Shown in pieces: positions 21,206 to 31,961 of a stretch of DNA of 64,000 nucleotides; the first letter of the stretch is position 1; each line of letters opens with the position of its first letter. Below the pieces are notes generated by a model. It ran no database searches and was not told where the DNA came from. It saw nothing but the letters and a program-made list of their open reading frames with translations. The stretch comes from Tritrichomonas musculus. Its lineage: Eukaryota > Parabasalia > Tritrichomonadida > Tritrichomonadidae. The stretch is taken from the NCBI GenBank assembly GCA_039105265.1, contig JAPFFF010000024.1:682001-746000 (forward strand), in the 5' to 3' direction. The translations under genes were made by a program, and so were the position numbers.

Positions 21206-21560
21206 TTAAATTTTTATAACATTGAATAAAAATTATTAATTAATTATAAAATCAGATATTTAATTAAATAAAATTTAAGATATTAATTCATTTTTTTAAA
21301 TTTATAAATTGAAGTAAGAACGATTATCTAAAATTCAAATAATGAAATATTAAGGGGGTTTTACATTATTTGAAAATATAAATATCTTAATAAATATTTA
21401 TTATTTTCAAATTTAAAACTTTTTCTTAATTAATGATTAGCAATATATCATAACAAAAAATAGCCGGAGTTATGATTGGTGATTTCATTTATTAAGCAAC
21501 ATTTTTTTTTAATATTACACTTTTTGAGAGAAAATAAAATTTCCAAAAGTGTATTTTTCA
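21206..21560 (+). promoter_or_regulatory. Intergenic region with CTTTTTGA element before kinase gene
   Basis: About 350 AT-rich bases without a gene. CACTTTTTGAGAGAAAATAA begins at 21518, so CTTTTTGA (21520-21527) lies 33 bases upstream of the kinase ATG. Nearly the same string precedes the kinase at 49891. A promoter or initiator role is inferred from this recurrence. Confidence 0.4.
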
Positions 21561-24500
21561 ATGAATGCTGAAAAACAATTTTTAAACGAGATTAATTACG
21601 AGCCTATTCAAGTATTTTATCATATTATAAGCAATTTTACCATTAAAGATGCTTCAAGAATCTTTCAAAATACAAAATTATTCCAGCATACTGATATAAA
21701 AGACATTATGAACAATATATCATCCTACAAAAAAACAACTGGTGTGTTGATAGGTGATTTCTTTCTACCAAATAACTTTTGTTTATATTTGTTAATTTTT
21801 GATGACATTATATTAATTGTAAATAATAATCAACTCCAAGAATTTCATACATTTTTTAACAATTCATCCAACGATTTTCCACTTTTCTTTTTAAATTCCA
21901 ATTGTGAAAAACAAATTCAAAAAAGAGAAACCATAAGTTCATGTGAAAAAAATGATTATGATTTAATTTTTCACGCAAACTGTTCTCAAAAAATAAAAGA
22001 ACAAATAGTAAATTGTATTATCAAAAAAAGTCAAATTCGAACGCAAAATCGTCATTTTGAACAAATTCCAAATTCTCAAAAATTTGATATTTCATTCAAT
22101 TTTATAGATTTTATTTCAATTTGCAATATAAGTAAATTTACCTATTTATATTTCAATACCAAAGATCAATTTCTTTACATTTTGAAAGCTTTTGAAAGGA
22201 AAAATGATTATCAAGACAGAGAAATTGATTATTTTGAACGCGAATGCAAATTCTACATTCTCCATAAAAATCAAAGCCCGTTCATTTGCAGATACTACGG
22301 ACACTCAGAAACCTCTAAATATAAATATGTTGTTATTGAATATATTGATGGCCAAACATTAGAAAAATTAATTTCAAATGAAGATTTAGAACCTCAAGAA
22401 AAAATGTGTATTATTCTTCAAATCATGAGTGCAATTGAATACATGCATTTAAATGATTTCATTTATAGAGATTTAAAACCAGAAAATATTTTAATTGACT
22501 CAAAGAAAAATTCATTTTTAATTGATTTTGATCAATCGAAACATGTTGATGGAAGCACAATGACAGGTGATATTGGAAATCCTAATTTCGCATCAAAAGA
22601 ACAATTGGAAACAACTAATTATTCATTTGAATCTGATATTTTCTCTCTGGGGATTATTATTCATTATATTTTAACTAAAACAATATTAAAAGCAAATTCA
22701 ACTAATAAGAAAGAAATAAGTGACATTAATAATGATTTAAAGGAAAAGTATCCTAAGGAATATGAAAATATTCGTAAATATTATGAACGATGCTTCAAAA
22801 TGCCAAAATTAAGACCAAGTATTGTTTATCTTATGAATAATTTTTTTTTTGTAATATCCAAAATAGATAAAAAAAGCGAGCGAACCATAAAACTATTAAA
22901 TGATATATTTCATATTAGAAAAAAACTAATAAAAAAATTTAAAAATCAAAACAAACAAGGTTATGATCAGATATTATATTATATAGGTAAAATTTATTAT
23001 GAAGGACAATACGTCTCACGAGATATCAATAAATCAATTCATTATTTAACACTTTCATCAGATCAAAATAATTCAGATGCACAATATTTTCTTGGTAAAA
23101 TATTTTTTTCAGGAAAGTACTTCTCAAGAGATATCAAAAAATCAATTCATTATTTGACGCTTTCCTCAAATCAAAACAATTCAGATGCGCAATTGTTTCT
23201 TGGTGCAATTTTTTTTGTTGGGAAATATGTTTCACAAGATATTAATAAATCCATTTATTATTTGACACTTTCCTCAAATCAAAACAATTCAGATGCACAA
23301 TATCTTCTTGGTGGAATTTATTGTGATGGAATTTGTATTTCACAAGATATTGACAAAACCATTTATTATTTGACACTTTCCTCAAATCAAAACAATTCAA
23401 ATGCACAATTTATTCTTGGTAAAATCTATTTTGATGGAAAATATATTACACGAGATATCAACAAATCAATTGATTATTTGACGCTTTCCTCAAATCAAAA
23501 CAATTCAGATGCACAATATCTTCTTGGAAAAATATATTTTTTCGGGACATATATTGTAAAAGATGTCAACTTATCTATTAAATATTTTAAACTTTCATCA
23601 CAACAAAACAATTCAGATGCACAATGTATTCTTGGTGCACTTTATTTTGATGGAATATATATTACACGAGATATCAACAAATCAATTGATTATTTGACAC
23701 TTTCCTCAAATCAAAACAATTCAGATGCACAATATATCCTTGGATTAATTTATTATTATGGAGAACATATTTCACAAGATATCAATAAATCTATTTATTA
23801 TTTGACACTGTCATCAAGACAGTATAATTCAGATGCTCAATATTTTCTCGGTATAATTTATTTTTTTGGTAAACACATTTCACAAGATATCAAAAAAGCT
23901 ATTCATTATTTGACAATTTCGTCAAGTCAAAACAATTCACGTGCACAATATTTTCTTGGATCAATTTATTATTATGGAAAATATGTTTCACGGGATATCA
24001 ATAAATCTATTGGCTATTTGACACTTTCTTCAGAGCAAAACAATTCAAATGCACAATATATCCTTGGTGAAATTTATTATGATGGTAAATGTGTCCCTCA
24101 AAATATTGAAAAGGCTATTCATTTCTTCAAAGAATCTTCATGTTTTAATAATAATTATGCAAAAAATAATCTTGGAGTTATTTATATGAAAAAAAATATT
24201 TATGGAGCAATAGAATATTTTAAAGAAGCTATTCAGCAGAAAAATGATTTTTACTCATATATTAACTTAGCAAGAATATATTATTTTGGAATTGGAATCA
24301 AATCAAACTTTTCCAAATCAATCGAATTGCTTGAAAAACTGTCAGAAAAATTTCAACCAGCTAATGTTTTTTTATATTTAATATATTCATTTGGGGAGGA
24401 ATCTATCAACCAAAAGATGGCAACTTGTTATCAAAACAAAATTTCAAAAATTATCAATCGAATTCGGTATTATTTATCATTAACACTCAATACACATGAC

Positions 24501-24722
24501 GTTAATAAAGTTTTTTATCAACGATTGTTTAAATTTTTCAATGAATATGACTTTGTATATTCATATTATCAAAATAGTTACAATGATTTTATGTACTTTA
24601 TGACAACTGGATCATATAATAATAAAACAAATTGCACAGAAAGAGATGCAATTTGCAGTATAAATAATTTAATAGACATCAATGAAGGATTTTATGAAGG
24701 ATTCTCAATATCCATTGATTAA
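21561..24722 (+). CDS. Protein kinase with C-terminal Sel1 repeats
   Basis: The frame from the first ATG (21561) gives 1,053 residues. Residues 1-190 are an unrecognised head. A kinase domain follows at ~190-440. It lacks a glycine-rich loop but keeps the ATP lysine (ILKAF), the catalytic loop YRDLKPEN (~301) and DFD in place of DFG (~320), so it is probably catalytic or weakly so. From ~474 there are eleven regular 36-residue Sel1-type repeats built around LG-x-IY-x-x-G, then [RQ]DI-x-KSI-x-YLTLSS, then two diverged ones. Sel1 arrays form alpha-solenoid binding surfaces, so this is likely a signalling kinase with a built-in scaffold. It is a paralogue of the gene at 41601 and ends in TAA. 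Confidence 0.9.
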   Translation: MNAEKQFLNEINYEPIQVFYHIISNFTIKDASRIFQNTKLFQHTDIKDIMNNISSYKKTTGVLIGDFFLPNNFCLYLLIFDDIILIVNNNQLQEFHTFFNNSSNDFPLFFLNSNCEKQIQKRETISSCEKNDYDLIFHANCSQKIKEQIVNCIIKKSQIRTQNRHFEQIPNSQKFDISFNFIDFISICNISKFTYLYFNTKDQFLYILKAFERKNDYQDREIDYFERECKFYILHKNQSPFICRYYGHSETSKYKYVVIEYIDGQTLEKLISNEDLEPQEKMCIILQIMSAIEYMHLNDFIYRDLKPENILIDSKKNSFLIDFDQSKHVDGSTMTGDIGNPNFASKEQLETTNYSFESDIFSLGIIIHYILTKTILKANSTNKKEISDINNDLKEKYPKEYENIRKYYERCFKMPKLRPSIVYLMNNFFFVISKIDKKSERTIKLLNDIFHIRKKLIKKFKNQNKQGYDQILYYIGKIYYEGQYVSRDINKSIHYLTLSSDQNNSDAQYFLGKIFFSGKYFSRDIKKSIHYLTLSSNQNNSDAQLFLGAIFFVGKYVSQDINKSIYYLTLSSNQNNSDAQYLLGGIYCDGICISQDIDKTIYYLTLSSNQNNSNAQFILGKIYFDGKYITRDINKSIDYLTLSSNQNNSDAQYLLGKIYFFGTYIVKDVNLSIKYFKLSSQQNNSDAQCILGALYFDGIYITRDINKSIDYLTLSSNQNNSDAQYILGLIYYYGEHISQDINKSIYYLTLSSRQYNSDAQYFLGIIYFFGKHISQDIKKAIHYLTISSSQNNSRAQYFLGSIYYYGKYVSRDINKSIGYLTLSSEQNNSNAQYILGEIYYDGKCVPQNIEKAIHFFKESSCFNNNYAKNNLGVIYMKKNIYGAIEYFKEAIQQKNDFYSYINLARIYYFGIGIKSNFSKSIELLEKLSEKFQPANVFLYLIYSFGEESINQKMATCYQNKISKIINRIRYYLSLTLNTHDVNKVFYQRLFKFFNEYDFVYSYYQNSYNDFMYFMTTGSYNNKTNCTERDAICSINNLIDINEGFYEGFSISID

Positions 24723-25447
24723 TAGGGCAATTGATAGTTATCACAATACCATTGCCAAATTGCATTTACCAAAAAGATACCTAAAATAATAATAAGAAAA
24801 AAGTGAATAAAAATAAATTTATATTTAATGATTAAATTTTTATGATTTTGGTGTTTTTGCCAATTCCAAGTTGAATTGGATTTATTGAATGAGGAAGTAT
24901 TCTATAGAATAAATTTTTTTTTTTTTTTGAATTTAGAAATTGAGAGAAAAAATAAATGCCTCTCAAATTATTTTTTTATGAAATAAACTAGTAAAAGCAT
25001 GCAATTCTTAAAAAAAATTATTAAATAAATATAATAATGAATTATGAAAAATGAGAAAAAGTGTAATAAAAATAAATTTTATCTTCTTGGTCAAAAATAT
25101 GGTCAAGATTATTATTGCTTTTCATTGAATTATTAAAAATTAAAATATCTAAAAATCAGTAGGAAATTTTTTTTAAATATTATTCTCTCTTTAAATTTAT
25201 ATATCAAATAATAACATACTAAAAAATAATCTGTTTTTGAATTACTTTTTATAAGTTGAACGACCTCTAAATAACGTCTGCCCCTATCTATGGTACGTTT
25301 ATATCCTAAAAAAATTTTAATTTCTTTTTATTTCTGTTTATAAATCTAATTAAATTTGAAAAATCTAATAATTTAATTAATCCTATGTGTATTAATATAA
25401 GTATATTTGGAATTTTCAAAAATCATAAAGATTGAATAAAATTTTAA
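24723..25447. other. Non-coding AT-rich region
   Basis: The 3' flank of the kinase gene. I see no gene, only A/T homopolymers and simple sequence, up to the short inverted-repeat element that starts at 25448. Confidence 0.6.
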
Positions 25448-25795
25448 GGTTCTCCTTCCCAAAAAAAGTGTAAATCTTTCAATATTGAATTAACTCATAG
25501 AATAAATAATTCAATAGAGCATTTTTCGGAAAAAGTTTTGGTGAAAAATAAAAAAAATATGGCCTCAACGATTAAATCTTATTTCATACAAAATTTTTCT
25601 GATTTTTTAATTCTATGATTTCTACCTGTTCAAAAACAAAATCGATAAGATTCCATAAAAATATTTTTATTCAATCATTTGAAATATATATCTATATAAA
25701 TTTCATATTTTAATTCATTTTTAAAAACAATATTTATGTATATTTTATTTGTGAAATCTCATTGAATTTATTCTTTTAAATTTGAAAGGAGAACC
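25448..25795. mobile_element. 348-bp MITE with GGTTCTCC ends
   Basis: GGTTCTCCTTCC at the left is matched inversely by AAGGAGAACC at the right. TTAA lies directly outside both ends. TTAA would be a piggyBac-like target duplication, but reading the ends as AAGGTTCTCC with a TA duplication fits equally well. There is no coding capacity. Confidence 0.65.
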
Positions 25796-26059
25796 TTAAA
25801 GATATACCAGATTAAAATTTTTATAAAATTAACAGTGTTAGACATTCTTAAAATGATTATATCGAGCAACCAATTAAAAATTATTGATTTGAATGCATAT
25901 AACTTAATATTGATGGAAATAATGAGATTAGAAAAATTCAAAAAGACGTTAAGTCACTTAACATGAATACCTCTATCGAACTTTATAAATAGAAAAACTG
26001 AGTAAAAATTGAATCAAGTGGGAGAACATTCTTACATTTGTGAATTTATTGATTTTTAA
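25796..26059. other. Spacer between two MITEs
   Basis: AT-rich sequence with nothing recognisable. Confidence 0.5.
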
Positions 26060-26390
26060 GGGACCACTATCAAATTCTATGTTAAAAATTCTATGAGTTA
26101 TCACAAAATTAATTGACTTAAAAAAAATTATTTCTTGAGTATTTTTGCTATATTTTGGTATATATAAATTATATAAATTACATATCATTTATTTCTATTC
26201 TTCTTTTAAGCCTATTCCCTTTTTTCAATAAAAATTTAAAAGTTGAAAGGAGTAAAAATTTTACTAAATTTAATCGGAATGGTGAAATTTTAAAGTTTTA
26301 AACTTTTTCCGAGATAACAACTATTGAATTTTCTTTTCTATGAGTTTTCTCAATATTGAAATGTTTACAAAAAAATATGATAGTGGTCCC
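26060..26390. mobile_element. 331-bp MITE with GGGACCACTATCA ends
   Basis: GGGACCACTATCA (26060-26072) and its exact inverse TGATAGTGGTCCC (26378-26390) form 13-bp perfect terminal repeats. TTAA stands directly outside both. It is non-coding. The flanks match those of the 25448 element, although the end sequences are unrelated. Confidence 0.7.
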
Positions 26391-26535
26391 TTAATATTCA
26401 TGAATTAAACAAAGGAGTAACTCATATTTCATTTTTTAAAATTTTATCATTTTTGATATTAAAAAAGTTGATTAAAGATTTTTTAGCATGTTCTACTATT
26501 TGGTATATATAAAAATAAAACAAGTTCATAAAAGT

Positions 26536-27558
26536 TCAATGTTTTTTACTTTGAATTTCTTCCCAGATTATTTGTTTAAAGTCTTCTACCTTTAAATGAT
26601 CAATTTCATGCATATCAATTGGTTCGGTAGTTTTAATATTGGATGGATTATAAAGACCATTAAAATAGGGGTTTTTAAGTGCATCATCAATAGTAATTCT
26701 TTTTGAAGGTTTCCATACTAGCATAGATTTTATCAGTTCGATTTCTTCTCCTAACCCATTTGGAATTAACTCATTCCAATTAGGTTCAGTCTTGTTTGGA
26801 CTTACATCAATAATTCCTGAAACAATCTTTTTATCATTATAACTTAAATCATCTTCGGTTAGATTTCCAATTTTACTGATAATAGATTCAATATGTTCTA
26901 ATAATGTTTTTCCTTGAAATAATACTTTTTTTGTAATGAGACTGTAAAATATGCACCCGACACTCCATATATCAGCCGATGGATCAAGGCAGTCATTAAG
27001 GAGAAAAATTTCTGGTGCTTTATACCATCGTTCGACAATTTTATCAGGTTTTTGATATCTTTCAATTCCGAAAAATAAAAACTTGATATTATATGAAGAA
27101 TCGAAAAATATATTTAGCGGGTTCAAACTTTTAACTATAATATTGGCCGAATGAAGATATTTAAGAGTTTTTAAAATTTGAAATATTATAAATCGACGAT
27201 TATTAACTGCAAGTAAATTTTGTGAATCTGATATTATCTGATCAAGCGAAGAATTTAATAATTCTGATATAATGAAAAATTTAGTAAAATTATCAAATTT
27301 TGGTGTGGCTTGAAGACTTAAGAATTTGGTTATATTATCATGATCCAGTAATTCAAAAGTTTTTATTTCTGTATAAGCTCTTTTGGCGTCATTTCGATCT
27401 TGGAAAATATCTGACACTTCTTGAATTGCAACAGGCAGTTTCGATTTTAAATCTATTGCTGAGTATACATTAAATCCAGGTATATTAATGGTATCCTTGA
27501 TTTGATATCGTCCTTTCAATTCTTTTTCTTTTTCATTTAAAATTTGGGACTTTTCCAT
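26536..27558 (-). CDS. MAP-kinase-like pseudokinase
   Basis: A 340-residue frame from the ATG at 27556-27558; the upstream extension has only a TTG. The fold is CMGC/MAPK-like throughout. It has an alpha-C region TEIKTFELLDHDNI, the activation-segment end ERWYKAPEIFL (~177-187), ADIWSVGCIF, and a MAPK-style C-lobe ending KRITIDDALKNPYF. All three catalytic hallmarks are changed: the ATP lysine in VAIK is Gln46, the HRD triad is VKS (142-144), and DFG is FFG (162-164). The Gly-rich loop keeps only one Gly. The frame is otherwise intact and full length, so it looks like a retained pseudokinase, perhaps an allosteric partner or decoy. A CTTTTTGA element lies 38 bases upstream. The stop is TGA. 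Confidence 0.85.
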   Translation of the reverse strand: MEKSQILNEKEKELKGRYQIKDTINIPGFNVYSAIDLKSKLPVAIQEVSDIFQDRNDAKRAYTEIKTFELLDHDNITKFLSLQATPKFDNFTKFFIISELLNSSLDQIISDSQNLLAVNNRRFIIFQILKTLKYLHSANIIVKSLNPLNIFFDSSYNIKFLFFGIERYQKPDKIVERWYKAPEIFLLNDCLDPSADIWSVGCIFYSLITKKVLFQGKTLLEHIESIISKIGNLTEDDLSYNDKKIVSGIIDVSPNKTEPNWNELIPNGLGEEIELIKSMLVWKPSKRITIDDALKNPYFNGLYNPSNIKTTEPIDMHEIDHLKVEDFKQIIWEEIQSKKH

Positions 27559-27663
27559 AAAATGAAATGTTATGTAAAATAATATCTTTTTTAATTTCAA
27601 AAAGATAAATTGACCCAGATTTTACGTTGCAATTTTTTCAAAAAAAAAAAAAAATTTTCTATA

Positions 27664-28585
27664 GTATCAAGAAAAAGTCCAGCTCTTCAGAAATAAGTCC
27701 AGCTCAATTGAACTTTTTTGAATGAATTTATTTCAAATATTTAAACATGCAATGAAAAGTTCATAATTTTCAAAAAAAGTAAAGAATAATTTTCAATAAT
27801 TAGTAAATAATTTTGAATTAAATTTTTTATTAATATTTTTCACACATTTCGATAAATCTTTGCATTAAAATATTTAAAAAAGATAAATGTTAAATAAAAC
27901 TTAATATTTTATTTATTTTTGTTTGAGAAATAAGACTGAATAGACATTCTTTTTCTTCTGATATGATTAGTTGAAATCATTAAGCTATTTTGGTAAATAA
28001 TGAGATGATTAGGTGTCAATTGGATTTGTTTTTCAACCAATTTTTGTATATGAGATAAATCATATTCTCTAACTTTGCAGCACTCTAAAACATTAAAACA
28101 ATGATAATGGCCGTCCATTAGACCTTTTTCCTGATGACAAATCTTGTTTTCCCGAAGACTTTCCCAATACGTTCATAGGACACGTATATTTTTTCGTTTC
28201 TAAGATAATAGCAGAGAATGCCTATTTGGTTTGTGAATGTTTCAGCTATTTTGTAGAACATATCTTTGGTAGCATCTTTGAAAGCATTGTCCTCAGCGGG
28301 TGATAATCCTTCAAATGGTGCAATTATTTCCTGTGTGGTAAGTATTTCGATTTGGTTATTTTCATCTAAAATAATGATGTGAAATGTAAAAACTACCAAA
28401 AAACGATAGAAGCTTTTGACCTTTTTATTTCACCTTTTTTATCAAAATTCAATTGAGCTGGATTTTCTAAATCTCCTCAGAAAATTGAATGAATAATCGC
28501 TAAAAAAAATAATTGTGAAAAAATTATCAGAATTATTTCAATTGAGCTAGACTTTTTTCTATTGAGCTGGACTTTATCCCGATAC
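27664..28585. mobile_element. Degraded pogo-like transposon, 922 bp, TA-flanked
   Basis: The ends GTATC... and ...GATAC are flanked by TA on both sides. The ~50-bp terminal repeats carry a motif close to AAGTCCAGCTCAATTGAA, repeated twice at each end, with a further copy near 28449. The interior holds a remnant of a transposase related to that of the 31962-34230 element. At 922 bp it is a deleted, non-autonomous copy. Confidence 0.8.
27909..28399 (-). pseudogene. Transposase remnant (N-terminal helix-turn-helix part)
   Basis: Two overlapping minus-strand frames (28399-28118 and 28118-27909) meet at a frameshift. The first contains ERIGKVFGKTRFVIRK, which aligns with ERLGEMFGGKHCVEKQ in the open transposase at 32754-34058. 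The preceding acidic-aromatic segment (LSPAEDNAF versus LNKEEEEAY) aligns too. At the junction the other frame reads NGRPLS, corresponding to IGRPPLLS. There is no ATG at the front and no catalytic DDE region, so it cannot be active. Confidence 0.7.
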
Positions 28586-29451
28586 TATATGAAATAAAAT
28601 AATGTGGTTAATTTTTTGAAAAGTAAAATATTAAAATAAAAAAAAATCAATATATCCATGTACTATTGTTTTAAACTATTAAAATTTTAAAATTTAAATA
28701 TTTTTTTTATTAAAACATGATATATCATCAAAATTATTTGAAATTAAGAAAACAATATCAAAATAATTTAGAATATATCACGATTGATCAAATAAATTCA
28801 AAAAAAAAGGATTTTTATTTTTAAAAATTGGTTGATTTTTGAGTTGAAAAATTCATTGGTTTGATGCTATCAGAAAAGTTAATAAAATATAATGTTTTGG
28901 CAACAAACTTTTTTTGTGTTACCAATTTAGGAACTACCATTTTCATTGAATGCAGCTGAAGAAAGAAGAAAATTATTTCTAAAAACACAAATTAAGACAT
29001 CAAAAGGCCAAAAACTTCAGAAAAAAGATCAAAATACCAGTTTCTTGAATCCAATATTTATACTAGATTCACAATTAAAAGAAAAGAAAATTCTCTTTGA
29101 AATTCAAAATTTAAAAATGAATCAAAAATAATGATTATTTAAAAAATCATACATTGCAACTCTAAAAAGAGTTTTTGGCGAATAATCAAAACTTTTATTA
29201 GGCAATTCTTAAATTAAAAAGAGATGGCATTCCATTCAAAAATGAAAATGATAAATTGCGTATGTAAATAGTTAAAACTCAAGAGTATGATAAAAAAAAT
29301 ACATATTTTATATAGTTTTAATTTTTTCAATTATTCCTATTCAAAAAAATTCAATGACAACTGAAAAATAAAAGCATATATTTACCTGCGATCAACGAAT
29401 AAATTTTTATAAATAATTCATAATTCCAATTAATATTTTATTATAAATGAC
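28586..29451. other. Non-coding AT-rich region
   Basis: No gene is supported. A 66-codon open stretch (~28934-29131, plus strand) rich in Lys and Gln has no ATG at its front and no recognised family. It may be a relic coding piece. Confidence 0.5.
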
Positions 29452-30795
29452 AGATATGAAGTCAATAAAGATTGTTGAAGGGATTTCTTTAGCTTTCACA
29501 AGTTTAGTGAATATTGTTTTGGTAATAAATGGGTTTTAAGCTGGGATGGAACAAAATGGGTAGGAGATAATATACAAGGAAACATAAACAGAAATATAAA
29601 AAATGCATTAAATAAAGAGAATGAAAATGGAAAGGACGGAACATATATTAGAATCAAGAGAAGTGAAAGAAATAAAATGTTGATTAAAAAGCTTGATAAC
29701 TATTCTATTGATAATCTCCTACATTATATGATACATGGAGGGAAATGTAAATTGGACTGTAAATTGAAACTAAAGACTGGTGAGATAGAAAGCTTTTCAA
29801 AATATGGATTGGGCTATCAAACAAGTAATGGAGGAATAAATGTTGATGGATATGATATTGAAGCTATAAGATTCAATAAAGCAAATGGTACAGGGAGCGA
29901 ATTAGATATTTCCAAAGTGGAAGAATTTTATCTTGATATCAAGATAAACAGGGACCGTCGCTAGGTCATCTATTAATTTTATGTCTGGGACCGTCGCTAG
30001 GTCTATCACAAAAGATATTACTCCAATAATTATGTGATGTGAAGGAGAATATAAACCATTAGATGATTTAAAATTTGAAGATGAAAACGATAACTTTGAC
30101 AGGTGATGGTGAATGGTGTATTGTATTGCTATTGAACATATCATTAAACTCTGGAACATTCATATTTTTTTCAAAAGTTGGAGAATTTAAATATAGAATC
30201 ATGAAAGATTTAACCATTGAAATTGTTTATGATGGAAAATATCAAACTAATGCTTCAAAAGTTTCTTGTACCTTTGAACAATTTATACATATTAGTTCGT
30301 CTGTTGATGATTATTTGGAAGACATAAATGGTTATACAGATATTAAATATTTCAAAGTTGTTAGATCAAATGACAAATATCCTGTTGATGATGTTCTTGG
30401 ATTATTCATATACTTCTTTGTTTTATTCAATAATCATAAAGATGAAGAAAATGAATGGAAAATATTTTATTCTTGCTTTGTTGATTGTGATATTCAATGA
30501 ATTAACAGGAATCGTTTATGATTAATACAAAAATATTTTATCTATTAGTCTCGAGTTTGATTCTGATGCATATGAAGTGTTAATAATATTTAATGAGACG
30601 AGAGGTGAAAAACATTTTGTGAGAATTCTCCACGGATCAAAGATTGCTTTACTCGATGAAATATATGGATCAAAGAAAGTAAAAGTTGTTCAATATCATG
30701 CTACAGATTATAAATATGACTTTAATGTAAGAATGAATTTAGATCAATATCCAGTAGGACAGATTTACATTAAGCAATTGAAATGGAAGGAGTAA
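29452..30795 (+). pseudogene. Broken unrecognised gene
   Basis: Successive coding-quality stretches lie in shifting frames. One (about 29490-29964) reads FGNKWVLSWDGTKWVGD and later GYDIEAIRFNKANGTGSELD. Another (about 30081-30500) reads YDGKYQTNASKVSC and YPVDDVLGL. A third (about 30538-30795) reads FNETRGEKHFVRILHGSK and YPVGQIYIKQLKWKE. The alternating beta-strand pattern suggests a beta-sandwich protein. I do not recognise the family. At least three frame breaks separate the parts, so it is probably dead. Confidence 0.55.
29951..30003. repeat. GC-rich 17-mer duplicated 36 bases apart
   Basis: GGGACCGTCGCTAGGTC occurs at 29951-29967 and again at 29987-30003. Each copy has GACC...GGTC arms that can form a small hairpin. 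The motif is strikingly GC-rich for this window. Confidence 0.85.
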
Positions 30796-30901
30796 AAAAA
30801 TTCTATAGGGATTGGTGTTTGTTCTTCAGCTGGATTGAGCGACGGGTACATTTCAATCATTATAAAACAACTTCTTGATTCGAAGGAATTTCTTAACAAA
30901 A

Positions 30902-30948
30902 AAATGGCTCGGGATTTCTTGACGGAACGTTAAGAAATCACGCCATTT
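30902..30948. repeat. Two-part hairpin AAATGGC/GATTTCTT
   Basis: AAATGGC (30902-30908) pairs with GCCATTT (30942-30948), and GATTTCTT (30913-30920) pairs with AAGAAATC (30932-30939). The arms are separated by small internal mismatches. A further ATTTCTTAAC upstream (~30887-30896) could compete for the same arm. Confidence 0.6.
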
Positions 30949-31049
30949 ATATATACTACTTTTTTTGGAGATTTTTTATAGGGGGAATGAGGGGTATACC
31001 ATTAATATATCTATTTTAAAAATGTGGTCCACGGGCGTGAGCCATTGGA

Positions 31050-31085
31050 GTAGGCCTCTGGGGAGCGAAGCGTACCGGAGCCTAC
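31050..31085. repeat. GC-rich hairpin
   Basis: GTAGGC (31050-31055) pairs with GCCTAC (31080-31085). Imperfect inner pairing continues through CTCTGG and CCGGAG. The sequence is very GC-rich for this genome. Confidence 0.5.
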
Positions 31086-31305
31086 CGTTAACTACTCATC
31101 TATAATTTACATGACAGCCATTTGACTCTGGCGTTGCATATCCAAGAGTATTATTATCACGAAGAACGTTGAATGATTTAGTATGAAATTTTTTTGGCCT
31201 ATTCTTGTCAAATATGCTTCAGGGTTAATGTAGATTTTTGGCGCTTCAACATTGTTGTTATAAACATATTTATCAACTTTTTGCCTAATTATTTGAAAGT
31301 TTGTT

Positions 31306-31695
31306 TTACTGATATTTAAATTGATTGACAGTTGCATTTGCATGATTATCATCACTTACTGAATCTGATGATATTTCATCATTATCTTTAATAAAATAAT
31401 CGTTTGTTTGCTCATTTGAATTATTATTTAAACTATTTTCAGATTCATTAATTGGGCTATTTGGAGAGCTATCATTTAATTTGTTGACATCGTTATGACT
31501 GTCATTAGATTGATCAAGAAACTCGGTTGAATTATTGACATTGTTATGATTGCCATTAGATTGATCAAAAGTTTCAGTTGAATTACTTATTTCGTGTTGA
31601 ATATTAATAGATTGATTAAATAAATTTTGAATTTCAGAGACGTATATATACATATCACTTGTTTTCTCGAATTGTATATAGAAATTAGAAAACAT
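31306..31695 (-). CDS. Asn/Ser-rich low-complexity protein, uncertain
   Basis: A 129-codon ATG frame. The middle carries two copies of a ~17-residue unit around STE[TF][FL]DQSN followed by N/H/D-rich residues. No domain is recognised. An overlapping minus-strand frame (31355-31107) in another register looks equally protein-like at its start, so the gene may be longer and frameshifted. It ends about 270 bases to the left of a DNA transposon. It may be real or a relic. Confidence 0.35.
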   Translation of the reverse strand: MFSNFYIQFEKTSDMYIYVSEIQNLFNQSINIQHEISNSTETFDQSNGNHNNVNNSTEFLDQSNDSHNDVNKLNDSSPNSPINESENSLNNNSNEQTNDYFIKDNDEISSDSVSDDNHANATVNQFKYQ

Positions 31696-31961
31696 TAAAT
31701 ATACATCATCAAGAAAATTGTTATTCTGATATTCATTTTTACGTATTTTTTTTCAAAGCTCTTTAAATTAATTGGATGTTTTATTGTTTCTGCGTAATCA
31801 TTACCGTTCAAAAGTCGTCCCACCTTTCAACTATAATTAGTCTTGGTGGTGGTTATCTTATAACGTATTAATACAAAAAAGGGAACTTTTTTATTCAATT
31901 TTGGTCTGAGTTTTGAACCAATTCAGATTTATTATTTTCAATAAAGTATGCGAAATAAATA
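31696..31961. other. Flank of transposon, no gene
   Basis: AT-rich; nothing convincing beyond a possible short N-terminal extension of the Asn/Ser-rich frame. Confidence 0.4.

Larger units (their letters stand above)
30796..31105. other. Structured, locally GC-rich non-coding segment
   Basis: It holds a long imperfect hairpin (30902-30948) and a second GC-rich hairpin (31050-31085). No gene is present. It may be an end region of an unrecognised mobile element or an RNA-like structured segment. Confidence 0.5.
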
